Of a DNA stretch of 64,000 nucleotides, positions 40,985-51,340 are shown in pieces (within the stretch, counting starts at the first letter, position 1; each line of letters starts with the position of its first letter). Origin of the DNA: G963677325 sp963677325. Its GTDB lineage: Bacteria > Bacteroidota > Bacteroidia > Bacteroidales > Prolixibacteraceae. The translations under genes and the position numbers were made by a program. Under the pieces are notes generated by a model. That model was not told the origin of the DNA. It did not search any database and worked only from the letters and a program-made list of their open reading frames with translations. The stretch covers positions 24,224 to 88,223 of the forward strand of contig CAXXGM010000009.1 in NCBI GenBank assembly GCA_963677325.2, given 5' to 3'.

Positions 40985-42406
40985 CTATTCTTTTGGCTGA
41001 AGATATTCATTGATCTGAGTTGCAGCGTCCCTTCCTGAACGGATGGCACGAACCACAAGGCTGGCTCCACTGGTAACGTCTCCGGCTGCAAAAATCTTTC
41101 CAAGGTTGGTGCTGTTATTGGATGTTTTTATATTTCCACGTTGATCGTATTCAATTCCCAGATTGTCGAGGAGTCCCTCATGAACCGGCGATGTAAATCC
41201 CATGGAGAGCAAGACCAGTTCAGCCGGTATAACTTCGTTGGTTCCCGGTACTTCACGCATGCTCATCCGGCCGTTTTCTCCAAACCACTCAACCTTGACT
41301 ACTTCAACACCACTGACTTTCCCCTCTTTGCCAATAAAACGCTTGGTGGAAAGATCCCATCTACGGTCACAGCCTTCCATGTGAGAGCTGGAGGTGCGCT
41401 TGGTATTAGGCCAGAATGGCCATGGGTTATCGTCAGTCCGGAGATTGGAGGGTTCAGTCAGAATCTCAATCTGCGTTACCAAAGAGGCTTTCTGACGAAT
41501 CGATGTTCCTACACAGTCAGAGCCTGTATCGCCTCCTCCTATAACAAGAACTCTTTTTTTGGTGGCAATGATCCGATCCTCTTTGGGAATGTTTTCCCCC
41601 TGAACTATTTTGTTTTGTTGTTTGAGGAAGTCCATTGCAAAATGAATTCCCTGAAGATCTCTTCCTTCAGCAGGTAAGTCCCGCGGAATCATCGCCCCGC
41701 AGGCAAGGCATACGGCATCAAACTCCTTTAGCAGCTCTTCATGCGTTATGTCTCTTCCGACGCTTGTATTTACCCTGAAAAGAATGCCTTCCTTTTCGAA
41801 TATTTCAATCCGGCGATCAATGATTGTTTTATTAAGTTTGAAATCGGGAATGCCGTAACGGAGCAATCCTCCTATCTTATCATCCTGCTCAAAAACGGTA
41901 ACAGTATGACCTGCCTGATTTAACAAATCGGCAGCTGATAATCCGGAGGGCCCTGAACCGATCACGGCAATTTTTTTACCGGTTCTAATGGGTGGAATCC
42001 TTGGATTTACAAAACCCAGGTCAAAAGCATGCTCCACCACAGAACATTCATTTTCACGAATGGTCACCGATTCATTGTGGATAGCCAGCACACATGATTT
42101 TTCGCATGGCGCCGGACAAACCCTCCCGGTAAATTCCGGGAAGCTATTGGTGCTGGAGAGGATGTCATAGGCCTGTCCCCATTTCCCACGATACACTGCA
42201 TCCTGCCATTCGGGAACCTTGCTCTCTAAGGGGCAGGCCCAGTGGCAGAACGGAACTCCGCAATCCATGCATCTTGATGCCTGATTGATGCGGTCGGTTT
42301 CGTTTAAAGTCTGTTCAACTTCCCCGTAATCATATATTCTTTCATTTACAGGGCGGTAACCTCCCTCTTTTCGTTCTATTTCGATAAAACCTTTTGGATT
42401 TCCCAT
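40985..42406 (-). CDS. gltD: Glutamate synthase [NADPH] small subunit
   Basis: 473 residues. The N-terminal iron-sulfur region has CMDCGVPFCHWACPL and CPAPCEKSC. A first FAD/NAD fold starts at KIAVIGSGPSGLSAADLL; a second nucleotide-binding fold has KRVLVIGGGDTGSDCVG; the C-terminal GKIFAAGDVTSGASLVV is typical. It feeds NAD(P)H electrons to GltB. It lies 68 bp after gltB, a gap with TTTCAATG repeats and AGCCTACAGCCT words. Confidence 0.95.
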   Translation of the reverse strand: MGNPKGFIEIERKEGGYRPVNERIYDYGEVEQTLNETDRINQASRCMDCGVPFCHWACPLESKVPEWQDAVYRGKWGQAYDILSSTNSFPEFTGRVCPAPCEKSCVLAIHNESVTIRENECSVVEHAFDLGFVNPRIPPIRTGKKIAVIGSGPSGLSAADLLNQAGHTVTVFEQDDKIGGLLRYGIPDFKLNKTIIDRRIEIFEKEGILFRVNTSVGRDITHEELLKEFDAVCLACGAMIPRDLPAEGRDLQGIHFAMDFLKQQNKIVQGENIPKEDRIIATKKRVLVIGGGDTGSDCVGTSIRQKASLVTQIEILTEPSNLRTDDNPWPFWPNTKRTSSSHMEGCDRRWDLSTKRFIGKEGKVSGVEVVKVEWFGENGRMSMREVPGTNEVIPAELVLLSMGFTSPVHEGLLDNLGIEYDQRGNIKTSNNSTNLGKIFAAGDVTSGASLVVRAIRSGRDAATQINEYLQPKE

Positions 42407-42474
42407 TGTTCCTAATGTTTCAATGTTTCAATGTTTCAATGCTGGCTTTAGGACCTACAGCCTACAGCCTTTTT

Positions 42475-45400
42475 CTATTCCCGTCTGGCCGGGTCATCTT
42501 CTGAAAGCTCCAGTTTACGTTTGAGTTCCTTAAGTTTCAATTCATTCAATACCTTCTTGTATTCCAATGGAATGATTTTTACAAATCTCGGAAGGAATTC
42601 TTCCCAGTTTGTCAATACCTGTTCTGCAAGAGGACTTTGAGTATAAAGTAAGTGCTTCCTGATCATGTCCTGTAACTCAATAATGTCTGCCTTATCTTCA
42701 ACAGGGTTCAGCTCAACAAGCCCCTTGTTACAGTAATATTCAAAATCACCATCTTCATCCAATACGTAAGCAATCCCTCCGCTCATACCGGCTGCAAAAT
42801 TTCGGCCGGTTTTGCCAAGTACCACTGTCCGGCCTCCGGTCATATATTCACAGCAATGATCTCCTGTTCCCTCCACTACAGCTTTTGCCCCTGAGTTTCT
42901 TACACAGAAGCGTTCTCCGGCGACTCCCTGGATATAAACTTCACCGCTGGTGGCACCGTATAAAGTGGTATTACCGATTATAATATTCTTATTGGGTTCA
43001 AAAGAAGATCCTACCGGGGGAACGACAACTATTTTTCCGCCGGAGAGTCCTTTGCCCAAGTAGTCATTTGAATCTCCTTCCAGCCTAAAAGTAACTCCCT
43101 TTACGAGAAAGGCACCAAAACTCTGGCCTGCCGATCCCTTGAAAGTACAATTTATGGTATCTTTTGGGAGACCCTCTTCTCCATATCTCATGGATATTTT
43201 GCCCGACAACATGGCCCCGACTGAACGCATGACATTATTAATCTCGTGGGCCACCCAAACCTTTTCACCGCTTTTAATGGCTTTATTCGTTTCCTTCAGA
43301 AGTACCTGATCGATGATGTCGTCAAGTCTTTTGGTATTGGGATGAGTATTATGGATTGGATAAATCTTGGATTCTTCAGGGAGATAAAGAAGCTTGGAAA
43401 GATCGACGTTCTTCATTTTCCAGTTCTTTATTTCCGGATTTTGTTCAAGCAGGTCTACCCGGCCAATCAGGTCATCAAAGTTCCTGACTCCGATTTCTGC
43501 CATATGTTCTCTGATTTCGCGGGAGATAAAATTCAGGTAATTAATGACGTATTGAGATCGTCCGAGAAAACGCTTCCTAAGACTTTTATTCTGGGTTGCG
43601 ATACCGGTGGGACAGGTATTCAGGTGGCATTTGCGCATCATCACACATCCGAGTGAGATAAGGGCTCCGGTAGCAATACCGAATTCTTCAGCTCCAAGCA
43701 TACCCATAATCACGATATCCCGGCCTGTTTTTAATTGTCCGTCAACCTGCAGTTTTACCCTCCCCCGAAGATTATTCATCACGAGCGTCTGCTGAGTTTC
43801 TGCGATGCCGAATTCAGCAGGCAGGCCTGCATATTTGATTGAGCTGGCCGGTGAAGCTCCTGTACCTCCTTCACAGCCGCTAATGGTTATGATATCAGCA
43901 AATCCCTTTGCTACACCGGCGGCGATTGTTCCAACGCCTGATTCTGCTACAAGTTTGACAGAAACCTTTGCATTTGGATTCACATTCTTCAAATCAAAGA
44001 TCAACTGTGCCAGGTCTTCAATAGAATAAATATCATGATGAGGCGGAGGGGAGATCAAGGTGATCCCGGGTGTAGAATGTCTAAGTTTTGCAATAATCTT
44101 GTTTACTTTGAATCCGGGTAATTGTCCACCTTCACCTGGTTTTGCACCTTGTGCAATTTTAATCTGAAGTTCGGCTGCATTGACAAGATAGTTGTTTGTT
44201 ACACCGAAGCGGCCTGATGCTACCTGTTTGATCTTGGAATTGCGGTCAGTTCCAAATCTCTCGGAATCTTCTCCGCCTTCACCGGTATTACTTCTCCCCC
44301 CTATAGCGTTCATCGCCATCGCAAGAGCTTCGTGTGCTTCCTTTGAAATTGATCCATACGACATGGCCCCCGTAACAAACCTTTTCAGAATACTTTCAGC
44401 AGGTTCAACTTCTTCAATTGGTATGGGATTCTTTTTCCATCTCAATGCTCCCCGGATGAAGGCAGGCTTTGTATTTTGCTCATTTACAAGAGTGCTGAAT
44501 TTTTTGTACACATTGTAATCATTCGTCTTCGTTGACCATTGCAGTAGGGCAATACTCTGTGGATTCCAGGCATGAAACTCACCATTGCCCCTGTAATGAT
44601 ATTCCCCGAAAGTTGAGAATGCTATCTTACTTAATGGTTTAATGAATGCTTCCTTATGAAATATCAATGCTTCCTGGGAAATCTCTTCAAATCCCACTCC
44701 TCCTATTCTTGAGGCCGTTCCCTTGAAATAGGTATCTATCAGCTCATTGCTGACTCCGACTGCTTCGAAAAGCTGAGAGCCATGATAGGATTTCAGGGTA
44801 GAAATACCCATTTTGGAAAATATTTTCAAAAGCCCCTTGTCGATGGCTTTGATATAATTGGTTCGGGCATCCTTATACGGAATTTTTATCTCGCCTTCTT
44901 TTACAAGATAGTCAATGGCAGCAAAGGCAAGGTAAGGATTCACTACACTTGCTCCATAACCCAGTAAAAGGGCATAATGCATGATTTCGCGTGGTTCTGC
45001 GCTCTCCACAATGATACCGATCTGCATCCTTTTCTTTAGGTTTATCAAATGGTGATGGACAGCCGCTACTGAAAGAAGGGATGGAATCGGAACCATTTCT
45101 TCGGAGATGTTTCTGTCAGAAAGGATGATAAAGTTCTTCTTTTCATTTACAGCTTTTTCAGCGCTTTCAAGCATATTCTGAAAAGCTTTCTTAAAACCTT
45201 TAACCCCGTCTTTTACCGGGAACAACATCGGGATGATCGTATGGGTAAAGGTCTCGTGCTTCAGATCCTTGATCTTTCCCAGGTCGGTGTTGGTGATGAT
45301 GGGACTGTCAAATTTTATCAGCTTCGCATGATCGGGAGATTGTTCAAGAATATTTCCGCTAAGTGAGCCGATATAATTGTTTAATGACATGACAAGCCCT

Positions 45401-46992
45401 TCCCTGATCGGATCGATGGGAGGATTGGTAACCTGGGCAAACAGCTGTCTGAAATAACTAAAGAATCTCTTTGGTTTATCTGAAAAGACGGCAAGCGGAG
45501 TGTCGTTACCCATAGAACTGGTTGGCTCTGCGGCCGTTTCAGCCATTTCTTTTATAATAAGCCTCATCTCTTCCTGACTGTAACCGAAGACCTTTGAATA
45601 GGTGCCAAACTGGTCCCCCATGTTTGAGGAGACGCGTTGTTTCACCGCTATATCTTCAAGAATCATCCTGTTATCCCTAAGCCAGTTTACATAGGGATTC
45701 CTCCTGCTTAATTCAGCTTTTACCTCCTTGTCCGGAATGATAATTCCAAGCTGGGTATCAACCAGGAGAAGTTTTCCAGGGCGCAATCTTCCCTTTTCCT
45801 TGATCTCAGAGGGTGGAAATACCTGAACCCCTACTTCGGAGCCCATTACAATCAGATCATTCTTTGTGATAATATATCTTGATGGCCTCAACCCGTTACG
45901 GTCAAGAGTTCCACCGATGTAGCGTCCGTCCGAAAAGATCATGGATGCGGGTCCGTCCCAGGGCTCCATAAGAGTGGAGTGGTATTCATAGAAAGCCTTC
46001 AGACTTTCAGGAATCGGATTTTTCTCATTGAATGATTCAGGGATCATCATGCACAATGAATGAGGGATGGTTTGTCCCATCATGTGCATGAACTCCAAAG
46101 TATTGTCAAAAGAGGCAGAATCGGATTTCCCCGGTTCTATAATCGGGAATAATTTTTCAAGATCCTTGCCGAAAAGATCTGATTCGAGCAGGGCCTCCCT
46201 GGCATGCATCCATTGCCTGTTTCCTTTGATTGTATTGATCTCTCCGTTATGAGCGATGATACGGAATGGCTGGGCAAGATCCCAGGTTGGGAAAGTATTG
46301 GTGCTGAATCTTGAGTGAACAAGGGCAATTGCGCTTTTCATCTCAGGATTTGACAGATCTTTATAATACTCACCCAGCTGGCTGGGAGTGAACATCCCTT
46401 TGTAGATGATTATTTTTGTGGATAGACTTGAAATGTAAAAACTGTCTTTTTGCTTCAGATGCGAATTCCGGATATCTCTTTCGGTCTGTTTGCGAATCAG
46501 GTATAGTTTGCGTTCGAGGGTATCCTGCTCATAATTTCCTTTTACAAAAATCTGACGAATGGATGGTTCAGTCTTTTTTGCAATCTCACCAAGAACCGAA
46601 CTGTCTATGGGAACCTCACGCCAGCAGATCAATTTGAGACCTTCAGCTTCAACATAACGGTTCAAAATCTCTATACAAAGATTTGCTTCCAGGTCATTCA
46701 CCGGAAGAAAAATAATTCCAGTGGCATATTTCCCCGGTTCGGGAACAGCGATTCGCTGAGAAACAAAAAAATCATGAGGTAACTGCATTAATATACCTGC
46801 ACCATCACCTGTTTTATTATCAGAACTTGTGGCTCCACGATGATCCATGTTTAATAAGATAGTAAGTCCACGTTCAATTATTTCGTGGGATTTCTGGCCT
46901 TTGATATGAGCTACAAATCCAATACCGCAGGCATCATGTTCGTTTACGGGATCATACATCCCCTTAGGTGACGGAAATCTATTCTGTTCCAT
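42475..46992 (-). CDS. gltB: Glutamate synthase large subunit
   Basis: 1505 residues. The glutaminase (Ntn) domain begins with Cys22 in EHDACGIGFVAH after a short propeptide. The central domain, the FMN-binding synthase domain (GGEDSERFGTDRNSKIKQVASGRFGVT, SVKLVAESGVGTIAAGVAKG, SGCEGGTGASP) and the 3Fe-4S cysteines (CVMMRKCHLNTCPTGIATQ) are in order. The C-terminal beta-helix has repeated G-rich turns (KGLSGGKIVV, GGIAYVLDEDG). With GltD it makes two glutamates from glutamine and 2-oxoglutarate. Confidence 0.97.
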   Translation of the reverse strand: MEQNRFPSPKGMYDPVNEHDACGIGFVAHIKGQKSHEIIERGLTILLNMDHRGATSSDNKTGDGAGILMQLPHDFFVSQRIAVPEPGKYATGIIFLPVNDLEANLCIEILNRYVEAEGLKLICWREVPIDSSVLGEIAKKTEPSIRQIFVKGNYEQDTLERKLYLIRKQTERDIRNSHLKQKDSFYISSLSTKIIIYKGMFTPSQLGEYYKDLSNPEMKSAIALVHSRFSTNTFPTWDLAQPFRIIAHNGEINTIKGNRQWMHAREALLESDLFGKDLEKLFPIIEPGKSDSASFDNTLEFMHMMGQTIPHSLCMMIPESFNEKNPIPESLKAFYEYHSTLMEPWDGPASMIFSDGRYIGGTLDRNGLRPSRYIITKNDLIVMGSEVGVQVFPPSEIKEKGRLRPGKLLLVDTQLGIIIPDKEVKAELSRRNPYVNWLRDNRMILEDIAVKQRVSSNMGDQFGTYSKVFGYSQEEMRLIIKEMAETAAEPTSSMGNDTPLAVFSDKPKRFFSYFRQLFAQVTNPPIDPIREGLVMSLNNYIGSLSGNILEQSPDHAKLIKFDSPIITNTDLGKIKDLKHETFTHTIIPMLFPVKDGVKGFKKAFQNMLESAEKAVNEKKNFIILSDRNISEEMVPIPSLLSVAAVHHHLINLKKRMQIGIIVESAEPREIMHYALLLGYGASVVNPYLAFAAIDYLVKEGEIKIPYKDARTNYIKAIDKGLLKIFSKMGISTLKSYHGSQLFEAVGVSNELIDTYFKGTASRIGGVGFEEISQEALIFHKEAFIKPLSKIAFSTFGEYHYRGNGEFHAWNPQSIALLQWSTKTNDYNVYKKFSTLVNEQNTKPAFIRGALRWKKNPIPIEEVEPAESILKRFVTGAMSYGSISKEAHEALAMAMNAIGGRSNTGEGGEDSERFGTDRNSKIKQVASGRFGVTNNYLVNAAELQIKIAQGAKPGEGGQLPGFKVNKIIAKLRHSTPGITLISPPPHHDIYSIEDLAQLIFDLKNVNPNAKVSVKLVAESGVGTIAAGVAKGFADIITISGCEGGTGASPASSIKYAGLPAEFGIAETQQTLVMNNLRGRVKLQVDGQLKTGRDIVIMGMLGAEEFGIATGALISLGCVMMRKCHLNTCPTGIATQNKSLRKRFLGRSQYVINYLNFISREIREHMAEIGVRNFDDLIGRVDLLEQNPEIKNWKMKNVDLSKLLYLPEESKIYPIHNTHPNTKRLDDIIDQVLLKETNKAIKSGEKVWVAHEINNVMRSVGAMLSGKISMRYGEEGLPKDTINCTFKGSAGQSFGAFLVKGVTFRLEGDSNDYLGKGLSGGKIVVVPPVGSSFEPNKNIIIGNTTLYGATSGEVYIQGVAGERFCVRNSGAKAVVEGTGDHCCEYMTGGRTVVLGKTGRNFAAGMSGGIAYVLDEDGDFEYYCNKGLVELNPVEDKADIIELQDMIRKHLLYTQSPLAEQVLTNWEEFLPRFVKIIPLEYKKVLNELKLKELKRKLELSEDDPARRE

Positions 46993-47327
46993 TTAGTATT
47001 ATAAATAATCTCTTTTCAGAGAATTCCAAAATGATTGACTATTGTTTTTTTATTCTGACTGCTGTTAATGTTAAAATATGTAAGCAGAAACGTAGAATAT
47101 CTTATTATTTGAAAGCAAACTTACAATTTTTCAGCATTAAAAATAATAATCTATCGGATGAGAAGAGTAATATCCCCGAAAATCAGATTGAAACAGGAAT
47201 AAAAAATATTAAAATACAGGATATTAACCACTAATATTAAGTAATGGTTAAAAAAAGCTAACCCGGAAATATATTTTTTTTAATGACTAAAAATGATATA
47301 AAATTATGACAAAATGATATAAAATTG
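46993..47327. other. gltB upstream region
   Basis: 335 bp between gltB's start and argH's end. The minus strand has TAAGTTTG (47116-47123), a TAnnTTTG match 124 bp before the gltB ATG, with no proper -33 box. Near argH's end a 15-bp word, AAATGATATAAAATT, occurs twice within 40 bp. Confidence 0.4.
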
Positions 47328-48665
47328 TCAATTTTCTGCTGTTAGTCGAAGAATGGCCTTTTCTGATTTTTCAAAATTGAATTCTTTATGAACCTGATCC
47401 ATCTTCGAATGAATCTTATCCAGGCACAGATTACCGATGCTTCCCTCATGGGTATGGGAAATTTTCTTATCAGGATTGAAACTTCCATTCTTAATTTGTT
47501 CTCCGATTTCACGGTAGGCATCTCTGAAAGGAACTCCATTCAATACAAGCTTATTTACTGCTTCCACACTATAGGCATATTTATAGCGTTCATCTTCCAT
47601 GATTTGCTCATTTATTTTAATATTTTCAATTGCAAAAACTGCAATGGAAATACAGTTATTCAGTTCATCAAACATGGGGATGAATATTTCTTTAATCAAC
47701 TGCAAATCTCTGAAATAACCACTGGGAAGATTATTGGTCATCAGGAGAATCTGACCTGGAACTGACTGGATCCGGTTACAATGCGAACGCAGAAGCTCAA
47801 AAACATCCGGGTTTTTTTTATGAGGCATAATGCTTGATCCGGTGGTCAGCTCCTCTGGCAGGGAAACAAAATTGAAGTTTTGACTCATAAACAGACAAAC
47901 ATCATAAGCAAGTTTTGATAGAGTCCCCGCTATTGAAGCCATTGCAAAAGCAACTGTCTTTTCAACTTTACCTCTACCCATCTGCGCGTAGACAACATTA
48001 TAGTTCATGGAATCAAAACCAAGCAAGTCGGTTGTAAGCTGTCTGTTTAAGGGGAAAGAAGACCCATAACCGGCAGCTGATCCCAAAGGATTTTGATCAG
48101 TGATCTTGTAAGCCGATTGGACCAGCCGCAGATCATCGATCAGGCTTTCTGCATAAGCAGAAAACCACAGCCCGAAAGAAGACGGCATAGCTACCTGAAG
48201 ATGGGTATAACCGGGCATTAAAATCTCTTTATAACGGTTACTTTGGGAAAGAAGGGTTTCAAAAAGATGAATGCAGTTTTCGGTAATTTTTTTTATCTCA
48301 TTACGGGTAAACAGTTTCAGATCCAATAGAACCTGATCATTCCGTGACCTGCCGCTATGGATCTTTTTTCCAACATCCCCTAATCGGCGGGTAAGTAAAA
48401 GTTCAATCTGGGAATGAATGTCTTCGCTCCCTTCTTCAATAACAAAATTTCCTTTTTTTATTTCAGCGTAGATATTTCTCAGTTCTCTGGTAAGGATATT
48501 CAACTCTTCCTTCTTCAGGAGTCCAACGGATTCGAGCATGGTGATGTGTGCCAATGAACCAATTACATCAAATTCGGCCAGGAAAAAATCCATTTCCGTA
48601 TCACGGCCGATGGTGAAGGTTTCGATCATTTCATCGATTCTGATTCCTTTATCCCAGAGTTTCAT
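47328..48665 (-). CDS. argH: Argininosuccinate lyase
   Basis: 445 residues of the fumarase/aspartase superfamily. EDIHSQIE, KKIHSGRSRNDQV, PGYTHLQVAMPSSFG and the signature GSSIMPHKKNPD are all present. It splits argininosuccinate into arginine and fumarate, the final step of arginine synthesis. No other arg gene is in the window. A TAATTTTG box lies 21 bp upstream of the ATG. Confidence 0.95.
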   Translation of the reverse strand: MKLWDKGIRIDEMIETFTIGRDTEMDFFLAEFDVIGSLAHITMLESVGLLKKEELNILTRELRNIYAEIKKGNFVIEEGSEDIHSQIELLLTRRLGDVGKKIHSGRSRNDQVLLDLKLFTRNEIKKITENCIHLFETLLSQSNRYKEILMPGYTHLQVAMPSSFGLWFSAYAESLIDDLRLVQSAYKITDQNPLGSAAGYGSSFPLNRQLTTDLLGFDSMNYNVVYAQMGRGKVEKTVAFAMASIAGTLSKLAYDVCLFMSQNFNFVSLPEELTTGSSIMPHKKNPDVFELLRSHCNRIQSVPGQILLMTNNLPSGYFRDLQLIKEIFIPMFDELNNCISIAVFAIENIKINEQIMEDERYKYAYSVEAVNKLVLNGVPFRDAYREIGEQIKNGSFNPDKKISHTHEGSIGNLCLDKIHSKMDQVHKEFNFEKSEKAILRLTAEN

Positions 48666-48685
48666 AAAAGTGATTTAATTTGGAG

Positions 48686-48693
48686 CAAAATTA
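48686..48693 (-). promoter_or_regulatory. Candidate -7 box for argH
   Basis: The minus strand reads TAATTTTG, an exact TAnnTTTG match, 21 bp before the argH ATG. The nearest upstream TTTG (48723-48726) is about 29 bp away, further than the consensus, so support is partial. Confidence 0.35.
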
Positions 48694-48747
48694 AATAATC
48701 CGCAGAGATATTCTTTCCATAGCAAAAAGAGTTTTTTTGAATGCAGG

Positions 48748-50181
48748 TTAGGGTGATAATCTGTTTTTCAACTTCTCCCATTCGATCATCTCATGATTAT
48801 ATTTTCCAAGGTCACGGGAATGCCTGTTGATAAAATCTTTAGTAGGCAAAAGTCTTTCCTCGACACCTGAAGGAATACGATCTGCTATTTTATTTTCTCC
48901 TTTAGCGTTTTTTAACAGTGAAAAGTCGTCGTAGAGGGCTCCGTCAGCAGTATAGGCTCTGAAACTCAATGTGTCGTGCGAAATATTTATTAACTGGTAC
49001 ATTCTTGTATTGGAAGCCAGCTGATCCATGTCTTTGGAAAAGTTCAAATCATAAAGTTTGGGGCTGTCATGCGAAATAAGGTATACAGGTCCCTGTTTTG
49101 AAGGAAATGCTGAATCCGGAATATAGGCGGCCCTTCCGTATCCGTGCTCATGTCCCTGCAGAACAAGATCCACCCGATACTTATCGAACAATGGGCTGAA
49201 TAGCCAACGCACTAAAAAGTTATCATGGGTTCTGCTGATCGTGTAGGCTGGATGATGCATCATCACTACTTTCCATCTCTTGGTAGTTTGCTGAAGAACA
49301 TTTTTTAACCAGTTCCGCTGGATGATACCGGTATAAAGATTAATTCCATTGGTGTCCATGCTGATAAAACGGGTGTCTCCATAATCCCAGTAGCAAACTC
49401 TTCCCTTAAACATTTGGGGTCCGTTTGGGGGAAATGCAAAATGAGCCAGCCAGCGCGGATCTATCTTCTGGATCAAATTCTTATAATATTCATGATTTCC
49501 GGGTGTGGCAAGGATGGGCAATGTTTTAAATAATGGTCCTCCGGAGCGGAACCATTCTTTCCAGTATTCATCATGAGGGCGCTCAATCATATCTCCGATG
49601 AAAATCATAAAAGCTGCATCGGGTTGCTTTTCATAAGCTTTCTGATACAAATCTCCCGAAATGCCATTGATTGAGTCTTGAATATCACCAATATAGATAA
49701 ATGAAAAGGCGCTGTCTCCGGGACATTGGGCCCTGAATTTATACCAATCCGACCACTTTCCGTCATTCCCAACTCGGTAGGCATAAAACTTTCCCGGCAG
49801 AAGTTTTTTCATTTCAGATCGGTAATAGGCTGCTGCCCCTCCCGAGGTTTTGATAACTGATCGGTTCGAAGGAAAGAAGACTGTATCGTTTGCAGATAAA
49901 TTCAAAAGCTGAAGTTTCCCTGTTTTGCTGCTTGTATCACATTGCCATGTTACTTCCCTTGTTGTGCATGGATCATCGGACCAGGTAAGGAGAATTCTTT
50001 CAGGATTCCCGGAGGAAGAATAGGGTGGTTCAGGTGGGTTATAAAACCAGGTATCCCATTTTGAATAAATAACAATAGCAATTACAATGGGAATAATGAG
50101 TCCCCATAAAAGTCTTCTATTTCTATTTTTAAACAGTATTTTCAGTATCAGTAATTTACAGGTTATTACAAAGTAATCATT
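48748..50181 (-). CDS. Membrane-anchored purple-acid-phosphatase-like metallophosphoesterase (start unclear)
   Basis: The open frame runs well upstream of the first conventional start (TTG at 49905) and encodes a membrane anchor (GLIIPIVIAIVIYSKWDTW) and a PAP-type N-terminal beta domain (RILLTWSDDPCTTREVTW). The metallophosphatase domain follows with FIYIGDIQDS, FIGDMIERP, ATPGNHEYYKN, VMMHHPAYT and LQGHEHGYGR (metal ligands). So the real gene is about 470 residues, but that extension has no in-frame ATG, GTG or TTG. The nearest ATG (50180) is one frame off, and a single-base loss in a T-run just after it would explain this. Alternatives are a rare start codon or a sequencing error. Exported phosphatase activity is inferred. 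Confidence 0.75.
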   Translation of the reverse strand, partial: NDYFVITCKLLILKILFKNRNRRLLWGLIIPIVIAIVIYSKWDTWFYNPPEPPYSSSGNPERILLTWSDDPCTTREVTWQCDTSSKTGKLQLLNLSANDTVFFPSNRSVIKTSGGAAAYYRSEMKKLLPGKFYAYRVGNDGKWSDWYKFRAQCPGDSAFSFIYIGDIQDSINGISGDLYQKAYEKQPDAAFMIFIGDMIERPHDEYWKEWFRSGGPLFKTLPILATPGNHEYYKNLIQKIDPRWLAHFAFPPNGPQMFKGRVCYWDYGDTRFISMDTNGINLYTGIIQRNWLKNVLQQTTKRWKVVMMHHPAYTISRTHDNFLVRWLFSPLFDKYRVDLVLQGHEHGYGRAAYIPDSAFPSKQGPVYLISHDSPKLYDLNFSKDMDQLASNTRMYQLINISHDTLSFRAYTADGALYDDFSLLKNAKGENKIADRIPSGVEERLLPTKDFINRHSRDLGKYNHEMIEWEKLKNRLSP

Positions 50182-50287
50182 TATAACGATTAAATGGGAA
50201 TTTCTACTCCTTTAATTTTCCCGGTCAGAGCTGTTTTTAAACAATGCAATCTCATCGAACGGAGAATGTTTAGACATAAATTTGAGA

Positions 50288-51115
50288 TTAAGGGATGGGA
50301 GTCAGATCAATTTTTCTGAAGAATATTTCAGCGCCTTCAGATTGAATCTGAATACGACCCTTAGCCGGATTCACATCCATTGCATGATTTATCATTTCCC
50401 CGTTTACGTAAACAGATATTTCTCCTTTGTTTACAATGCATTCAATCCTGTTCCATTTTCCAATGGGATTCTCAAGGTCATTTTTGCCACGGAAATTTTT
50501 TACATCCTTCCAGTCCGGATCACGTTTCAGCCAATTGATACGCCCGCCGTTTATTGTAGCCCGGATACCATCCGGTTGGTAGATGTATGAACCTGCCTGT
50601 TTTTCAGGTGCTACTGTGCTTGTCAGGCTGAACTTACTTGTACCATCTCCTACAACTATAAAATCACCTGTGCCTCCTTCAATTATATTGCATTCAATTG
50701 AATGCATCCATGTCCCGTTATATCCTCCGTCCGGACCGGTTGAGTGAAGGAGTAACCCACTGTCTCTCGCTTTGTCCTGACGCGGGGAACAGGTATTTTT
50801 GCCCCATTTGTATTCAACAACAATTTTATAATTATCATATTCTTCATCCGAAGTGATGCATCCCCATTCCTTCCCGGTAATATGAAGAAGACCATTTTTT
50901 ACACTGAAAACATTCTCCGGATCGTTATTCCGTCCTCTGTTTTTAATAAATTTATACCAGCCGTCGAGGTTGTCTTTATTGAGAAGATGAATTGTTCCGG
51001 TCAGAGACTTTCTGCTGATGTTCGATGAACGGTTCGAAGCAGTTTTTAAATTGTTTCCTTCCATGGTCGATATCGAAAGAAGGAATATCATCGTTGCAAA
51101 AAATGATTTTTTCAT
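50288..51115 (-). CDS. DUF1080 (3-keto-disaccharide hydrolase-type) exported protein
   Basis: 275 residues with a signal peptide (MKKSFFATMIFLLSISTMEG). The DUF1080 beta-sandwich follows: LNKDNLDGWYKFI, GLLHITGKEWGCITSDEEYDNYKI-like core, DSGLLLHSTGPDGGYNGTWM and a late GKWNRIECIVNKGEISVYVNGE. Related domains hydrolyse 3-keto-glycosides or bind glycans. The neighbours do not tell which. Confidence 0.85.
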   Translation of the reverse strand: MKKSFFATMIFLLSISTMEGNNLKTASNRSSNISRKSLTGTIHLLNKDNLDGWYKFIKNRGRNNDPENVFSVKNGLLHITGKEWGCITSDEEYDNYKIVVEYKWGKNTCSPRQDKARDSGLLLHSTGPDGGYNGTWMHSIECNIIEGGTGDFIVVGDGTSKFSLTSTVAPEKQAGSYIYQPDGIRATINGGRINWLKRDPDWKDVKNFRGKNDLENPIGKWNRIECIVNKGEISVYVNGEMINHAMDVNPAKGRIQIQSEGAEIFFRKIDLTPIP

Positions 51116-51290
51116 CTCTGGTTGAATTATAATTCAAAAGGTTTAAAAAAATGACACGATAAAATGATTGTAAAATAGGAAATCATATAGACAGCATTTT
51201 CAGAATTTCTCTTTATAAATTGAGGTTTGTCCTGTCAAATATACCAATTCCGTAATAAATTTCAAATTGGAACATAGGAAAGGATAAAAT

Positions 51291-51319
51291 GTAAAAAGGT
51301 GCTTCAAGCACCTTTTTAC
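51291..51319 (-). terminator. Bidirectional-looking terminator after ppdK
   Basis: GTAAAAAGGTGCTT and AAGCACCTTTTTAC are perfect 14-bp arms around one base. The A/T ends supply a U-run on either strand. It lies 22 bp after the ppdK stop. Confidence 0.85.
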
Positions 51320-51340
51320 CTGATATTTCAAAATTAAAGT

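Noticed and set aside
41141..41677. 178-residue plus-strand ORF
   Set aside because: Antisense shadow of the strongly supported gltD.
46968..47234. 88-residue plus-strand ORF over the gltB start
   Set aside because: AT-rich, low-complexity lysine/asparagine-rich translation opposite a real start; no family features.
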